Assembly: GCA_016183145.1 (NCBI GenBank)
Contig: JACPFE010000308.1
Span: 1 to 5,397, forward strand
Source: Deltaproteobacteria bacterium
GTDB taxonomy: Bacteria; Desulfobacterota; Binatia; UBA9968
Direction of reading: 5' to 3'
Length of the DNA: 5,397 bases
In this document: piece after piece, positions 1 to 4,636 of the stretch
Numbering within the stretch: position 1 is the stretch's first letter
How the letters are laid out: every line of letters begins with the position of its first letter
The notes under the pieces: generated by a model
What the model was told of the DNA's origin: nothing
The model's input: only the letters and a program-made list of their open reading frames with translations
Databases searched by the model: none
Program-made: the position numbers and the translations under genes

Positions 1-1
1 C

Positions 2-409
2 ACTCAGCGGACTGGACATTGCCGATCACTGGCCGATAGATTGATGCAAAAGGGGAAGGTTCCTTTCGTTTTGAGCGGTGCTGTAGGTAAAAGGGAACGA
101 TCATCGATATTGGCGGCGATCGAGAATGCCTCTCCGCAAAAAGAGCTACTTGTGGTCGCTACAGGGCAATACTTAGGCGAGGGATTCGACTGTCCGCGAA
201 TCGATACTCTTTTCCTCGCCTTCCCGGTTTCTTTCAAGGGGAAAATTGTTCAGTATGTTGGCAGAACGCTGCGGACTCATCGAGGCAAAGATAGTGTTCT
301 GGTGTATGACTATCTAGACGCGAAGGTGCCGGTTCTCAGTAGAATGCACGCTCGACGCCTCAAGACATATAAAGCGCTCGGATTCAAAGCTGACGAACTC
401 GGCAGTTGA
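2..409 (+). CDS. Superfamily 2 (DEAD/DEAH-type) helicase, C-terminal fragment (5' end outside window)
   Basis: The reading frame is open from the first bases of the window, so this is the last 135 residues of a larger protein rather than a gene starting at the internal ATG at 41. The visible part is a helicase C-terminal (RecA-like 2) domain. A TQRTGHCRSLADRL segment matches the usual 'L-T-x-R-x-x-H' strand. Motif V is seen as ATGQYLGEGFDCPRIDTL (about residues 53-70) and motif VI as QYVGRTLR (84-91), with the two arginine-finger candidates R88 and R91. These are ATP-dependent nucleic acid translocases or unwinding enzymes. The tail YDYLDAKVPVLSRM followed by RRLKTYKALGF is, from memory, like the ends of the large helicases found in restriction-like and TOTE-type conflict systems with primase domains; that assignment is inference because the N-terminal part is missing. 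By eye the stretch is richer in A and T than the genes to its right, which could mean a separate origin. Ends in TGA at 407-409 and converges with the next gene. Confidence 0.85.
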   Translation, partial: TQRTGHCRSLADRLMQKGKVPFVLSGAVGKRERSSILAAIENASPQKELLVVATGQYLGEGFDCPRIDTLFLAFPVSFKGKIVQYVGRTLRTHRGKDSVLVYDYLDAKVPVLSRMHARRLKTYKALGFKADELGS

Positions 410-464
410 GTCCTCCTGCGTCGATCGCACGATACGGACGCTGCCGGATTAGAAACTCAAAGCG

Positions 465-494
465 TCAATTTCCGAAAAGATTGAGCCGTTTTTT
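465..494 (+). terminator. Weak candidate terminator after the helicase gene
   Basis: TCAATTT at 465-471 can pair with AGATTGA at 478-484 (one T-G wobble) around a 6-base loop. Four bases later there is a run of six T at 489-494. It lies 55 bases after the helicase stop in a short convergent gap. The stem is AT-rich and the T run is set back, so this is a weak candidate. Confidence 0.3.
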
Positions 495-504
495 CATATC
501 GGAT

Positions 505-1503
505 TCAGCGATAAAGCCCATCGATATAGCCGGAGCGGTCGAGTTCTTCGAGCAGGCTGGTGTCCATGAATTCTTTCGGGTTGGCGGTCCTGGCTGCCGG
601 AATGCGGTCGCTTACGTCTTTAAAGATAGTCTTGAATCCTTCCGGTGAGGGATAGGGCTTTGGCCTGACGATCTCGCGGATCGTTTGATACGCTTCCTCC
701 AACTTTTTTTCATCGTTGGTCTTGCGGTACTTCGCCAGCGCGGACTTGCTGAGAGTCGGGTTGGTTCGGATCGCGTGGATCGCCTCGACGTAGCTCTTGA
801 CGAACCGGCGCGCGATATCGCGGTTGCGGGCGACGAACTTCTGCGTGGTTACCAATCCCGTGCCCTGATAGGCGATGTTGAGATCGCGCATGTTGAACAG
901 TATTTTCATGCCCGCCTGCGTCGCCGCTAGATGATCCGGCGGCGAGAAGCTCGAAGCGTCGACCGAATTCCCCAACAGCGCGACCACCCGCGCCGGCGTG
1001 TCGCCGATCTGGAGAAAGGTTACGTCTTTTTCGCTGAGACCGAAGCGCGGCAGCAGATTGAGCACGCGCATATGCGAGGCGGCGCCAAAGCGCGAGATGC
1101 CGATCTTTTTGCCTTTTAGCTCCTCGGGCGTTTTGATGTTGGGGCGAACGACGAAGCGGTCGTCGAGGTAGTCCTGCACGCTGACGAGCATCACCGGGTC
1201 GGCGCCTTGCAGGCGCGCCGGCGACATCAGCGCGCCGGTCATCTGGGCGAACTGAATCTCGCCGGCGAGCAGCGAGGGCAACGAGATATTACCCGGCATG
1301 TAGAGGATCTCCACCTCCAAGCCGTTCTTTTTCAAAAACCCGCCGACATCGGCGACCCAGAGGACGGCGTGGTTGGGCGTCGGTGAGGTGTAGCCGATCC
1401 GCACCCGGTCGGCGGCGCTGGAGCCGTGAACAAGGCAAAGCCCGACGATCAGCCATACCGAGATCGATATGGCTCTTTTGCTCCTAAACGTGTTTCGCAA
1501 CAT
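505..1503 (-). CDS. ABC transporter substrate-binding protein, NMT1/THI5-like (SsuA/TauA-type)
   Basis: A 332-residue periplasmic binding protein of the NMT1/THI5-like group, whose members capture small organic ligands (sulfonates, pyrimidines, aromatic acids and others) for an ABC importer. Residues 1-30 form a Sec signal peptide: a basic start (MLRNTFRSKR), a hydrophobic stretch (about 11-26), and a likely signal peptidase I cut after SSA (28-30). A cysteine at 23 is not in a convincing lipobox. The mature protein opens with the typical RVRIGYTSPTPNHAVLWVAD, followed by GGFLKKNGLEVEI, the GEIQFAQM strand, and LKGKKIGISRFGA (129-141) at the domain crossover. ARVVALLGNSVDASSFSPP (171-189) is the other family block. 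Start choice: an ATG 15 codons upstream is possible, but the one at 1503 follows a clear AGGAG and gives a clean signal peptide. No permease or ATPase gene is adjacent, so the ligand and partner transporter are unknown. It diverges from the UbiD-family gene. Family assignment is firm; the ligand is not inferable. Confidence 0.9.
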   Translation of the reverse strand: MLRNTFRSKRAISISVWLIVGLCLVHGSSAADRVRIGYTSPTPNHAVLWVADVGGFLKKNGLEVEILYMPGNISLPSLLAGEIQFAQMTGALMSPARLQGADPVMLVSVQDYLDDRFVVRPNIKTPEELKGKKIGISRFGAASHMRVLNLLPRFGLSEKDVTFLQIGDTPARVVALLGNSVDASSFSPPDHLAATQAGMKILFNMRDLNIAYQGTGLVTTQKFVARNRDIARRFVKSYVEAIHAIRTNPTLSKSALAKYRKTNDEKKLEEAYQTIREIVRPKPYPSPEGFKTIFKDVSDRIPAARTANPKEFMDTSLLEELDRSGYIDGLYR

Positions 1504-1514
1504 AGATCTTCGGT

Positions 1515-1519
1515 CTCCT
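1515..1519 (-). promoter_or_regulatory. Ribosome binding site of the first substrate-binding protein
   Basis: On the minus strand AGGAG stands 11 bases before the ATG at 1503. It supports that start over the in-frame ATG at 1548, which would put this site inside the coding sequence. Confidence 0.6.
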
Positions 1520-1625
1520 AACGCCAAGTTATTCCGAAACGAAATCAATTGCCAGCGCCCGGCGCCTGATCAGGGAAAGGCCGGAAAGTCGCGGTCGGCC
1601 CCGGGTAGTGACTCAATTTCCCCTG

Positions 1626-1691
1626 AGATCCTTCACTTCGTTCAGGATGACAACGGCTCCCTATGTCATTCTGAGCGTTAGCGAAGAATCT
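1626..1691. repeat. Inverted pair of a 27-28 bp intergenic repeat ('TGTCATTCTGAGCG' type)
   Basis: The left arm (1626-1652, AGATCCTTCACTTCG...) and the right arm (1664-1691, TGTCATTCTGAGCGTTAGCG...) are reverse complements at 22 of 27 aligned positions with one gap, separated by 11 bases. Either strand could fold as one long hairpin. The core words TGTCATTCTGAGCG and GCGAAGAATCT are ones I recall from dispersed intergenic repeats in many environmental genomes. A partial third copy in the left-arm orientation is present at 1718-1730 (11 of 13 matching the right-arm core when reversed). There is no T run after either arm, so it is not a standard terminator. Confidence 0.75.
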
Positions 1692-1805
1692 CTCTTGCTG
1701 TTAACGAACGACTCCCAACATTCAGAATGAGTCGCTGCCCGGCCGTGCGCCGATTTTCCTTCTCCCGGTCGGTTATGCTAGGTTAAGGTCAATGAAGCAA
1801 GGATT

Positions 1806-1809
1806 GGAG
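1806..1809 (+). promoter_or_regulatory. Ribosome binding site of the UbiD-family gene
   Basis: GGAG, preceded by AAGGATT, lies five bases before the ATG at 1815. This fixes the start at MFDSSKIQPH, which is also the natural beginning of the conserved region. Confidence 0.65.
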
Positions 1810-1814
1810 CCCTT

Positions 1815-3281
1815 ATGTTCGACAGCTCAAAAATTCAGCCCCATTTTACTTTCGCCGACCTGCGCGAGTGGATGCGCGAGGCGGAGAAGCTCGGTGAGTT
1901 GAAAACCGTTCTCGGCGCGTCCTGGCAGGAAGACATCGGTTTGGCTTCCGACGTGGTCGTGCCGGCCGACGACGGGCCGGCGGTGATTTTTGACGAGGTG
2001 CCGGGCTGCCGGAAGGGTTTTCGGGTGCTTGTCAACGTTTTCGCCGGCAAGCGGCGCGCCATGACGCTTGGTTTTCCTGAGGGCCTCACCAAGCAAGAAA
2101 TCAGCGAGGCCTATTTCCATCACTACCAGCAGAAGCAAAATCATCTTCCCTCGGTGATCGTCGACCACGGGCCGGTTTTCGAAAACACTTTGACCGGCGA
2201 ACAAGTTAATGTCGAGCTATTTCCGACGCCGGTTTGGCATGTCAACGACGGCGGGCGTTACATTGGCACCGGCTGCTATTCCGTGACCATGGACCCGGAC
2301 GAGAAATGGATCAACGCCGGCTGCTACCGCGCGATGGTTCAGGATCGCAAGAGCGTGAGCCTGCTCATGGTGCCGGGGAAGCATGGCCACATGCACCGGC
2401 AGAAATATTTCAGCCGCGGACAGAAGATGCCTCTGGCGCTGGTCGTCGGCGGCGACCCGTTGTTTTTCTTCATGGCGGGAACCGAGCACCCCTACGGCGT
2501 TTGCGAATACGACATCGTCGGCGGCATGCGCGGGAAGCCGGTGGAATTAGTCCGGGGCAAAGTGACGGGCCTGCCCTTTCCGGCCAACGCCGAGATCGTC
2601 CTCGAAGGATTCCTGAACAACGACAACCGCAAGAACGAAGGACCCTTCGGCGAATGGACAGGCTACTATGCTTCCGAAGAAAGCGCACAGCCGGTGCTCG
2701 AGATCGCGGCGATCTATCACCGCAACGATCCGATCATCCTCGGCGTTCCGCCCATCGGCGGCGGGTCCGACGAGATGGCGCGTTACCGGGCGATCATGCG
2801 CTCGGCGATGATCAAGCATGAGCTGCAGAAGGCCGGCATTCCCGATGTCACCCAGGTCTGGTGTCATGAGATCGGCGCCTCGCGCATGCTTCACGGTCTC
2901 GCCATCAAGCAGCGCTATCCCGGACATGCCAAGCAAGCGGGCGTGATGGCCGCAAGTTGCGGCGCATCAGTGTACGGCTGCAAGATGGTCATCGTCGTTG
3001 ACGACGACATCGATGTGTCGAACTTCGATCAGCTCATGTGGGCGATGGCGACGCGCTGCGATCCCGACACCTCGATCGACATCTTGCGCCGCATGCGCAC
3101 CAGTCCGGCCGATCCCCGTTTGACTCCTGACCAACGCAAAGTCCACGATCTCACCAACTCCCGCATGGTCGTCGACGCCACCCGTCCCTACGATTGGAAA
3201 GACAAGTTCCCGCGCGTCAACGCGCCCAGCCCAGAGGTCACGCGCAAGGCGCGGGAGAAGTTCGGCTATCTGCTCAAGTAG
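1815..3281 (+). CDS. UbiD-family prenylated-FMN-dependent decarboxylase
   Basis: A complete 488-residue cytoplasmic enzyme, the usual UbiD/Fdc length. The family reversibly decarboxylates aromatic, heteroaromatic or alpha,beta-unsaturated acids using prenylated FMN made by UbiX. Aligned by motif to fungal Fdc1, the cofactor metal ligands appear as N167 (in WINAGCYRAM), H190 and E231 (in CEYDIVGGMRG). The catalytic trio appears as R172, E275 and E280 in EGPFGEWTGYY (275-285). The last acid is Glu, as in Fdc1, while E. coli UbiD has EGPFGDH. The C-terminal domain carries VVDDDIDVSNFDQLMWAMATRCDP (394-417), a family hallmark. No internal stop or missing block is seen. Substrate cannot be read from sequence: it could be a hydroxybenzoate-type acid or another aromatic acid, and orthology to the ubiquinone-pathway ubiD is not shown, so no symbol is given. 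No ubiX is in the window. The neighbouring binding proteins suggest, but do not prove, a link with uptake of an organic acid. Confidence 0.95.
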   Translation: MFDSSKIQPHFTFADLREWMREAEKLGELKTVLGASWQEDIGLASDVVVPADDGPAVIFDEVPGCRKGFRVLVNVFAGKRRAMTLGFPEGLTKQEISEAYFHHYQQKQNHLPSVIVDHGPVFENTLTGEQVNVELFPTPVWHVNDGGRYIGTGCYSVTMDPDEKWINAGCYRAMVQDRKSVSLLMVPGKHGHMHRQKYFSRGQKMPLALVVGGDPLFFFMAGTEHPYGVCEYDIVGGMRGKPVELVRGKVTGLPFPANAEIVLEGFLNNDNRKNEGPFGEWTGYYASEESAQPVLEIAAIYHRNDPIILGVPPIGGGSDEMARYRAIMRSAMIKHELQKAGIPDVTQVWCHEIGASRMLHGLAIKQRYPGHAKQAGVMAASCGASVYGCKMVIVVDDDIDVSNFDQLMWAMATRCDPDTSIDILRRMRTSPADPRLTPDQRKVHDLTNSRMVVDATRPYDWKDKFPRVNAPSPEVTRKAREKFGYLLK

Positions 3282-3303
3282 CGCGCGCTTGGCACGCGCG
3301 TTT
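3280..3303 (+). terminator. Weak candidate terminator after the UbiD-family gene
   Basis: CGCGCG at 3282-3287 pairs with CGCGCG at 3295-3300 across a 7-base loop, extended by one G-T and one A-T pair, starting at the stop codon. Only three T follow (3301-3303). The stem is strong but the T run is short. Confidence 0.35.
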
Positions 3304-3354
3304 CCGGTTCTTACCCGAAACTTGGTTCTTCTGGGTTTCCTGTGAAGGAATATT

Positions 3355-3438
3355 CACCACAGAGGCACGGAGTTCGCAGAGTTCGGAGCATTTCTTAATT
3401 AAAACTCTTTACTCCGCGCCCTCCGCGCCTCCGCGGTG
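3355..3438. repeat. Inverted repeat pair of the 'CACAGAGGC' type with 9-bp periodicity
   Basis: The left arm (3355-3381, CACCACAGAGGCACGGAG...) and the right arm (3412-3438, reading CACCGCGGAGGCGCGGAG... on the minus strand) match at 21 of 27 positions. They are separated by 30 bases that include TTAATTAA. The left arm continues as near-repeats of nine bases (CGGAGTTCG, CAGAGTTCG, GAG). Four of the six mismatches become G-U pairs if the minus strand is transcribed, so the hairpin is more stable in that direction, downstream of the cupin gene. This type of word is, from memory, common between genes of many environmental bacteria. Confidence 0.7.
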
Positions 3439-3483
3439 CAATCTCCGAATCATTACTGCGAAATAGCGTTAGCTAGGTTACCC

Positions 3484-3497
3484 CCAGGAATGCCTGG
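3484..3497 (-). other. Short stem-loop downstream of the cupin gene
   Basis: CCAGG and CCTGG (3484-3488 and 3493-3497) form a perfect 5-bp stem with a 4-base loop, about 40 bases after the cupin stop on the minus strand. No T run follows, so a terminator role is uncertain. Apart from this and the repeat pair, the 254-bp gap 3282-3535 shows nothing recognisable. Confidence 0.25.
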
Positions 3498-3535
3498 AGA
3501 ACCCGAAACTGAGGAACGCGGGGCTCGAAAGGGGC

Positions 3536-3922
3536 TCACGCTACGATCGGTTCCGTCAAAGGAATCCGGCTGGGAATCTTCGGCACACGCGTGCGCGGCT
3601 TGCCGTCGACCCCCGCGTTGCCCGCGCCCAGCAGCAGCATCCGGCCGCTACCGGTATTGCAGAGTTGGTAGGGTTCGCCGGATTTGAGCAGCACCGTGTC
3701 GAATTGTTTGAGGACGAATTCCTTGTGCGGCGTGCGCACGGTGCATTCGCCTTCGAGCAGCATAAAGATGTGGTCGTCGTTCTCGTGGTAGTGCATGTCG
3801 TCCTGAATCTTCGCTTCGCAATTGATCAACCAGAAATAAGCCAGATCGGTTCTCCAGAGACTCAGATGGTTGATCTCCGGATGGGCGTCGGCTTCTTTGA
3901 TGGGATTTTTCATCTCGACCAT
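3536..3922 (-). CDS. Small single-domain cupin protein
   Basis: A 128-residue cytoplasmic protein of the cupin_2 type: one small beta-barrel, no signal peptide, no membrane segment. Cupin motif 1 is visible as MHYHENDDHIFMLLEGE (43-59), giving H44 and H46. The position normally holding the metal-binding Glu is H51. Motif 2 is degenerate: FDTVLLKSGEPYQLCNTG (74-91) keeps the Pro and Asn, but the usual second-motif His is Q86. The protein may therefore bind metal through three histidines (44, 46, 51), bind it weakly, or serve a non-enzymatic sensing role. The tail after residue 100 is rich in Pro and basic residues. Such small cupins include isomerases, dioxygenase-like enzymes and unassigned proteins; no specific reaction can be given. 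The start at 3922 is fixed by an AGGAGG five bases upstream; the in-frame ATG at 3913 is too far from it. It lies 170 bp downstream of the CDGSH gene on the same strand. Confidence 0.85.
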   Translation of the reverse strand: MVEMKNPIKEADAHPEINHLSLWRTDLAYFWLINCEAKIQDDMHYHENDDHIFMLLEGECTVRTPHKEFVLKQFDTVLLKSGEPYQLCNTGSGRMLLLGAGNAGVDGKPRTRVPKIPSRIPLTEPIVA

Positions 3923-3927
3923 GACAT

Positions 3928-3933
3928 CCTCCT
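3928..3933 (-). promoter_or_regulatory. Ribosome binding site of the cupin gene
   Basis: A perfect AGGAGG on the minus strand, five bases before the ATG at 3922. It decides between that start and the in-frame ATG at 3913. Confidence 0.8.
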
Positions 3934-3946
3934 ACAAGAAAAAACG

Positions 3947-3973
3947 GTTCCAGTCGTTCAAATCGTTCAAACC
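3947..3973. repeat. Three 9-bp tandem units (GTTCAAATC type), left flank of composite repeat
   Basis: GTTCCAGTC, GTTCAAATC and GTTCAAACC follow each other with exact 9-base spacing. On the minus strand they read as GGTTTGAAC, GATTTGAAC, GACTGGAAC. The array sits just upstream of the cupin ribosome binding site and abuts the GC-rich palindrome. Confidence 0.6.
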
Positions 3974-4021
3974 CCCTCCTTCATCCTCCCCCGCGACGCG
4001 GGGGAGGAAAAGAGGTGGGGG
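3972..4021. repeat. GC-rich palindrome of the C-rich hairpin family (copy 1)
   Basis: CCTCCCCCGCG at 3985-3995 is the exact reverse complement of CGCGGGGGAGG at 3997-4007, with a single A at the centre. Outside it CCCCCTCCTT (3972-3981) can pair with GAGGTGGGGG (4012-4021), with one mismatch and one wobble, extending the hairpin to about 50 bases. No T run follows on either strand, so it does not look like a simple terminator. It shares the layout 'ACCCCC, about 8 bases, C-rich arm, G-rich arm' with the copies at 4466-4566. Confidence 0.8.
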
Positions 4022-4037
4022 CTTGAGCGGAGCTTAG

Positions 4038-4073
4038 CGGTTGAACTGAGCGAAGCGGTTAAACGGATTGAAC
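4038..4073. repeat. Four 9-bp tandem units, right flank of composite repeat
   Basis: CGGTTGAAC, TGAGCGAAG, CGGTTAAAC and GGATTGAAC run in register every nine bases. Three of them resemble the reverse complement of the units at 3947-3973, so the two arrays face each other across the palindrome. The second unit is divergent. Confidence 0.5.
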
Positions 4074-4092
4074 TCCTCTATCCTCCATTGAG

Positions 4093-4365
4093 CTAATCGG
4101 CAGCGCGCGGCGGTCGTTCTTTTGGTTTGACCAGACGGCCGTGGGTGCCGTCGCAGTACGGGTGGTCTTTCGACTTCCAGCAGCGGCAGATGGCGATGGT
4201 CGTGGGCTGGTCGAATTCGAGGATATGCGGCCTGATGCTCGTGACCGCGTGGGAGCCGTCGCAAAAGGGCGGGTTTTTGGAGCGCGTACAGCGGCAATAG
4301 GCGACGCTTTTCGAAACCTGCTTGACGATGGTGGGTGCGATGAGATCTTCGTAAGAGAGGCCCAT
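4093..4365 (-). CDS. Tandem CDGSH iron-sulfur domain protein
   Basis: A 90-residue protein with two CDGSH motifs, each predicted to hold a redox-active, acid-sensitive [2Fe-2S] cluster through three Cys and one His (the mitoNEET/CISD ligand set). Motif 1 is YCRCTRSKNPPFCDGSH (23-39; ligands C24, C26, C35, H39). Motif 2 is ICRCWKSKDHPYCDGTH (59-75; ligands C60, C62, C71, H75). All eight ligands are present. The two-motif architecture resembles the CISD3-type. No signal peptide or membrane anchor is visible, so it should be cytoplasmic and act in electron or cluster transfer, or in iron or redox sensing; the partner is unknown. A longer frame upstream to 4440 exists, but the ATG at 4365 has an AAGGAG six bases before it and begins at the conserved part. 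It is bordered on both sides by C-rich hairpin repeats and shares the strand with the cupin and second binding protein. Confidence 0.93.
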   Translation of the reverse strand: MGLSYEDLIAPTIVKQVSKSVAYCRCTRSKNPPFCDGSHAVTSIRPHILEFDQPTTIAICRCWKSKDHPYCDGTHGRLVKPKERPPRAAD

Positions 4366-4371
4366 GTTGGT

Positions 4372-4377
4372 CTCCTT
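4372..4377 (-). promoter_or_regulatory. Ribosome binding site of the CDGSH gene
   Basis: AAGGAG on the minus strand, six bases before the ATG at 4365. It rejects the upstream in-frame ATG at 4440, which would place this site inside the coding sequence. Confidence 0.75.
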
Positions 4378-4465
4378 CAAGTGTTTCGTTACGGGGGTCG
4401 CGAGTAAAGAACAGTATTCCGACCGAGGCACGGCTGTCAACTGCCCGAAAGATCCGTGGGTTTTT

Positions 4466-4566
4466 CTTCCCCCTTTGACGGGGGAAGATTAAGATGGAGG
4501 TGCGAGGTTGTTTGTGCCGGCGGGGCAGGCACCCCCACTCTAACTCTCCCCCGTCGAGGGGGAGAG
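4466..4566. repeat. Inverted pair of C-rich hairpin repeats (copies 2 and 3)
   Basis: Copy 2 (4466-4503) begins with a perfect hairpin, CTTCCCCC / GGGGGAAG (8-bp arms, 6-base loop TTTGAC), and continues as ATTAAGATGGAGGTGC. Copy 3 (4529-4566) is the same element reversed: GCACCCCCACTCTAA, then a perfect hairpin CTCTCCCCC / GGGGGAGAG (9-bp arms, 5-base loop). Reversed copy 3 matches copy 2 at 27 of 38 positions without a gap, and all 11 differences are transitions. The 25-base spacer 4504-4528 is G-rich. No flanking target duplication is evident. It occupies the gap between the second binding protein and the CDGSH gene. Confidence 0.8.
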
Positions 4567-4604
4567 AACTGATTTAGCATCGATTTGAACAAGAGTGCAC
4601 CACT

Positions 4605-4628
4605 AAGCTTCTACTCATGATGAAGCTT
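4605..4628 (-). terminator. Stem-loop just after the second binding-protein gene
   Basis: AAGCTTC (4605-4611) and GAAGCTT (4622-4628) form a perfect 7-bp stem around a 10-base loop, eight bases past the stop on the minus strand. The position fits a transcript end, but there is no T run after it (AGTGG follows), so it may be a stability or Rho-related element. Confidence 0.3.
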
Positions 4629-4636
4629 GATTCACG

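Larger units (their letters stand above)
1504..1814. other. 311-bp divergent intergenic region
   Basis: Lies between the divergently transcribed binding protein and the UbiD-family gene, so it should hold both promoters. I could not find a convincing sigma-70-type -35/-10 pair for either. The recognisable content is the inverted repeat pair at 1626-1691, a partial third copy at about 1718-1730, and the two ribosome binding sites at the ends. I see no gene in it; the short frames across it lack any family signature. Confidence 0.6.

Noticed and set aside
41..409. A separate small gene starting at ATG 41
   Set aside because: The frame is open upstream to base 2 with helicase-like residues, so this ATG is internal to a longer protein.
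1751..1780. A promoter for the UbiD gene using TATGCT at 1774 as -10
   Set aside because: No acceptable -35 sequence lies 16-18 bases upstream, and four of six matches alone is expected by chance.
2234..2821. A 195-codon open frame on the plus strand inside the UbiD gene
   Set aside because: It is out of frame with a clear full-length UbiD-family protein; its product is Arg- and Pro-rich low-complexity sequence typical of a GC-rich shadow frame.
2547..2936. A 129-codon open frame on the minus strand within the UbiD gene
   Set aside because: It is antisense to conserved UbiD coding sequence, with no ribosome binding site or family motif noted.
3947..4073. A CRISPR array
   Set aside because: The units are only 9 bases, directly abutting, with no unique spacers, and they face each other across a palindrome.
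3665..4096. A 143-codon plus-strand frame across the cupin gene and the following gap
   Set aside because: It is antisense to the cupin, which has a perfect ribosome binding site and motif 1, and it runs through the palindromic repeat.
4366..4440. N-terminal extension of the CDGSH protein to the ATG at 4440
   Set aside because: The ribosome binding site at 4372-4377 and the conserved start at 4365 fit the shorter form; the extension has no recognisable content.
4466..4566. A complete insertion sequence or MITE with target duplication
   Set aside because: No transposase and no flanking direct repeat are visible; only the inverted hairpin pair can be supported.
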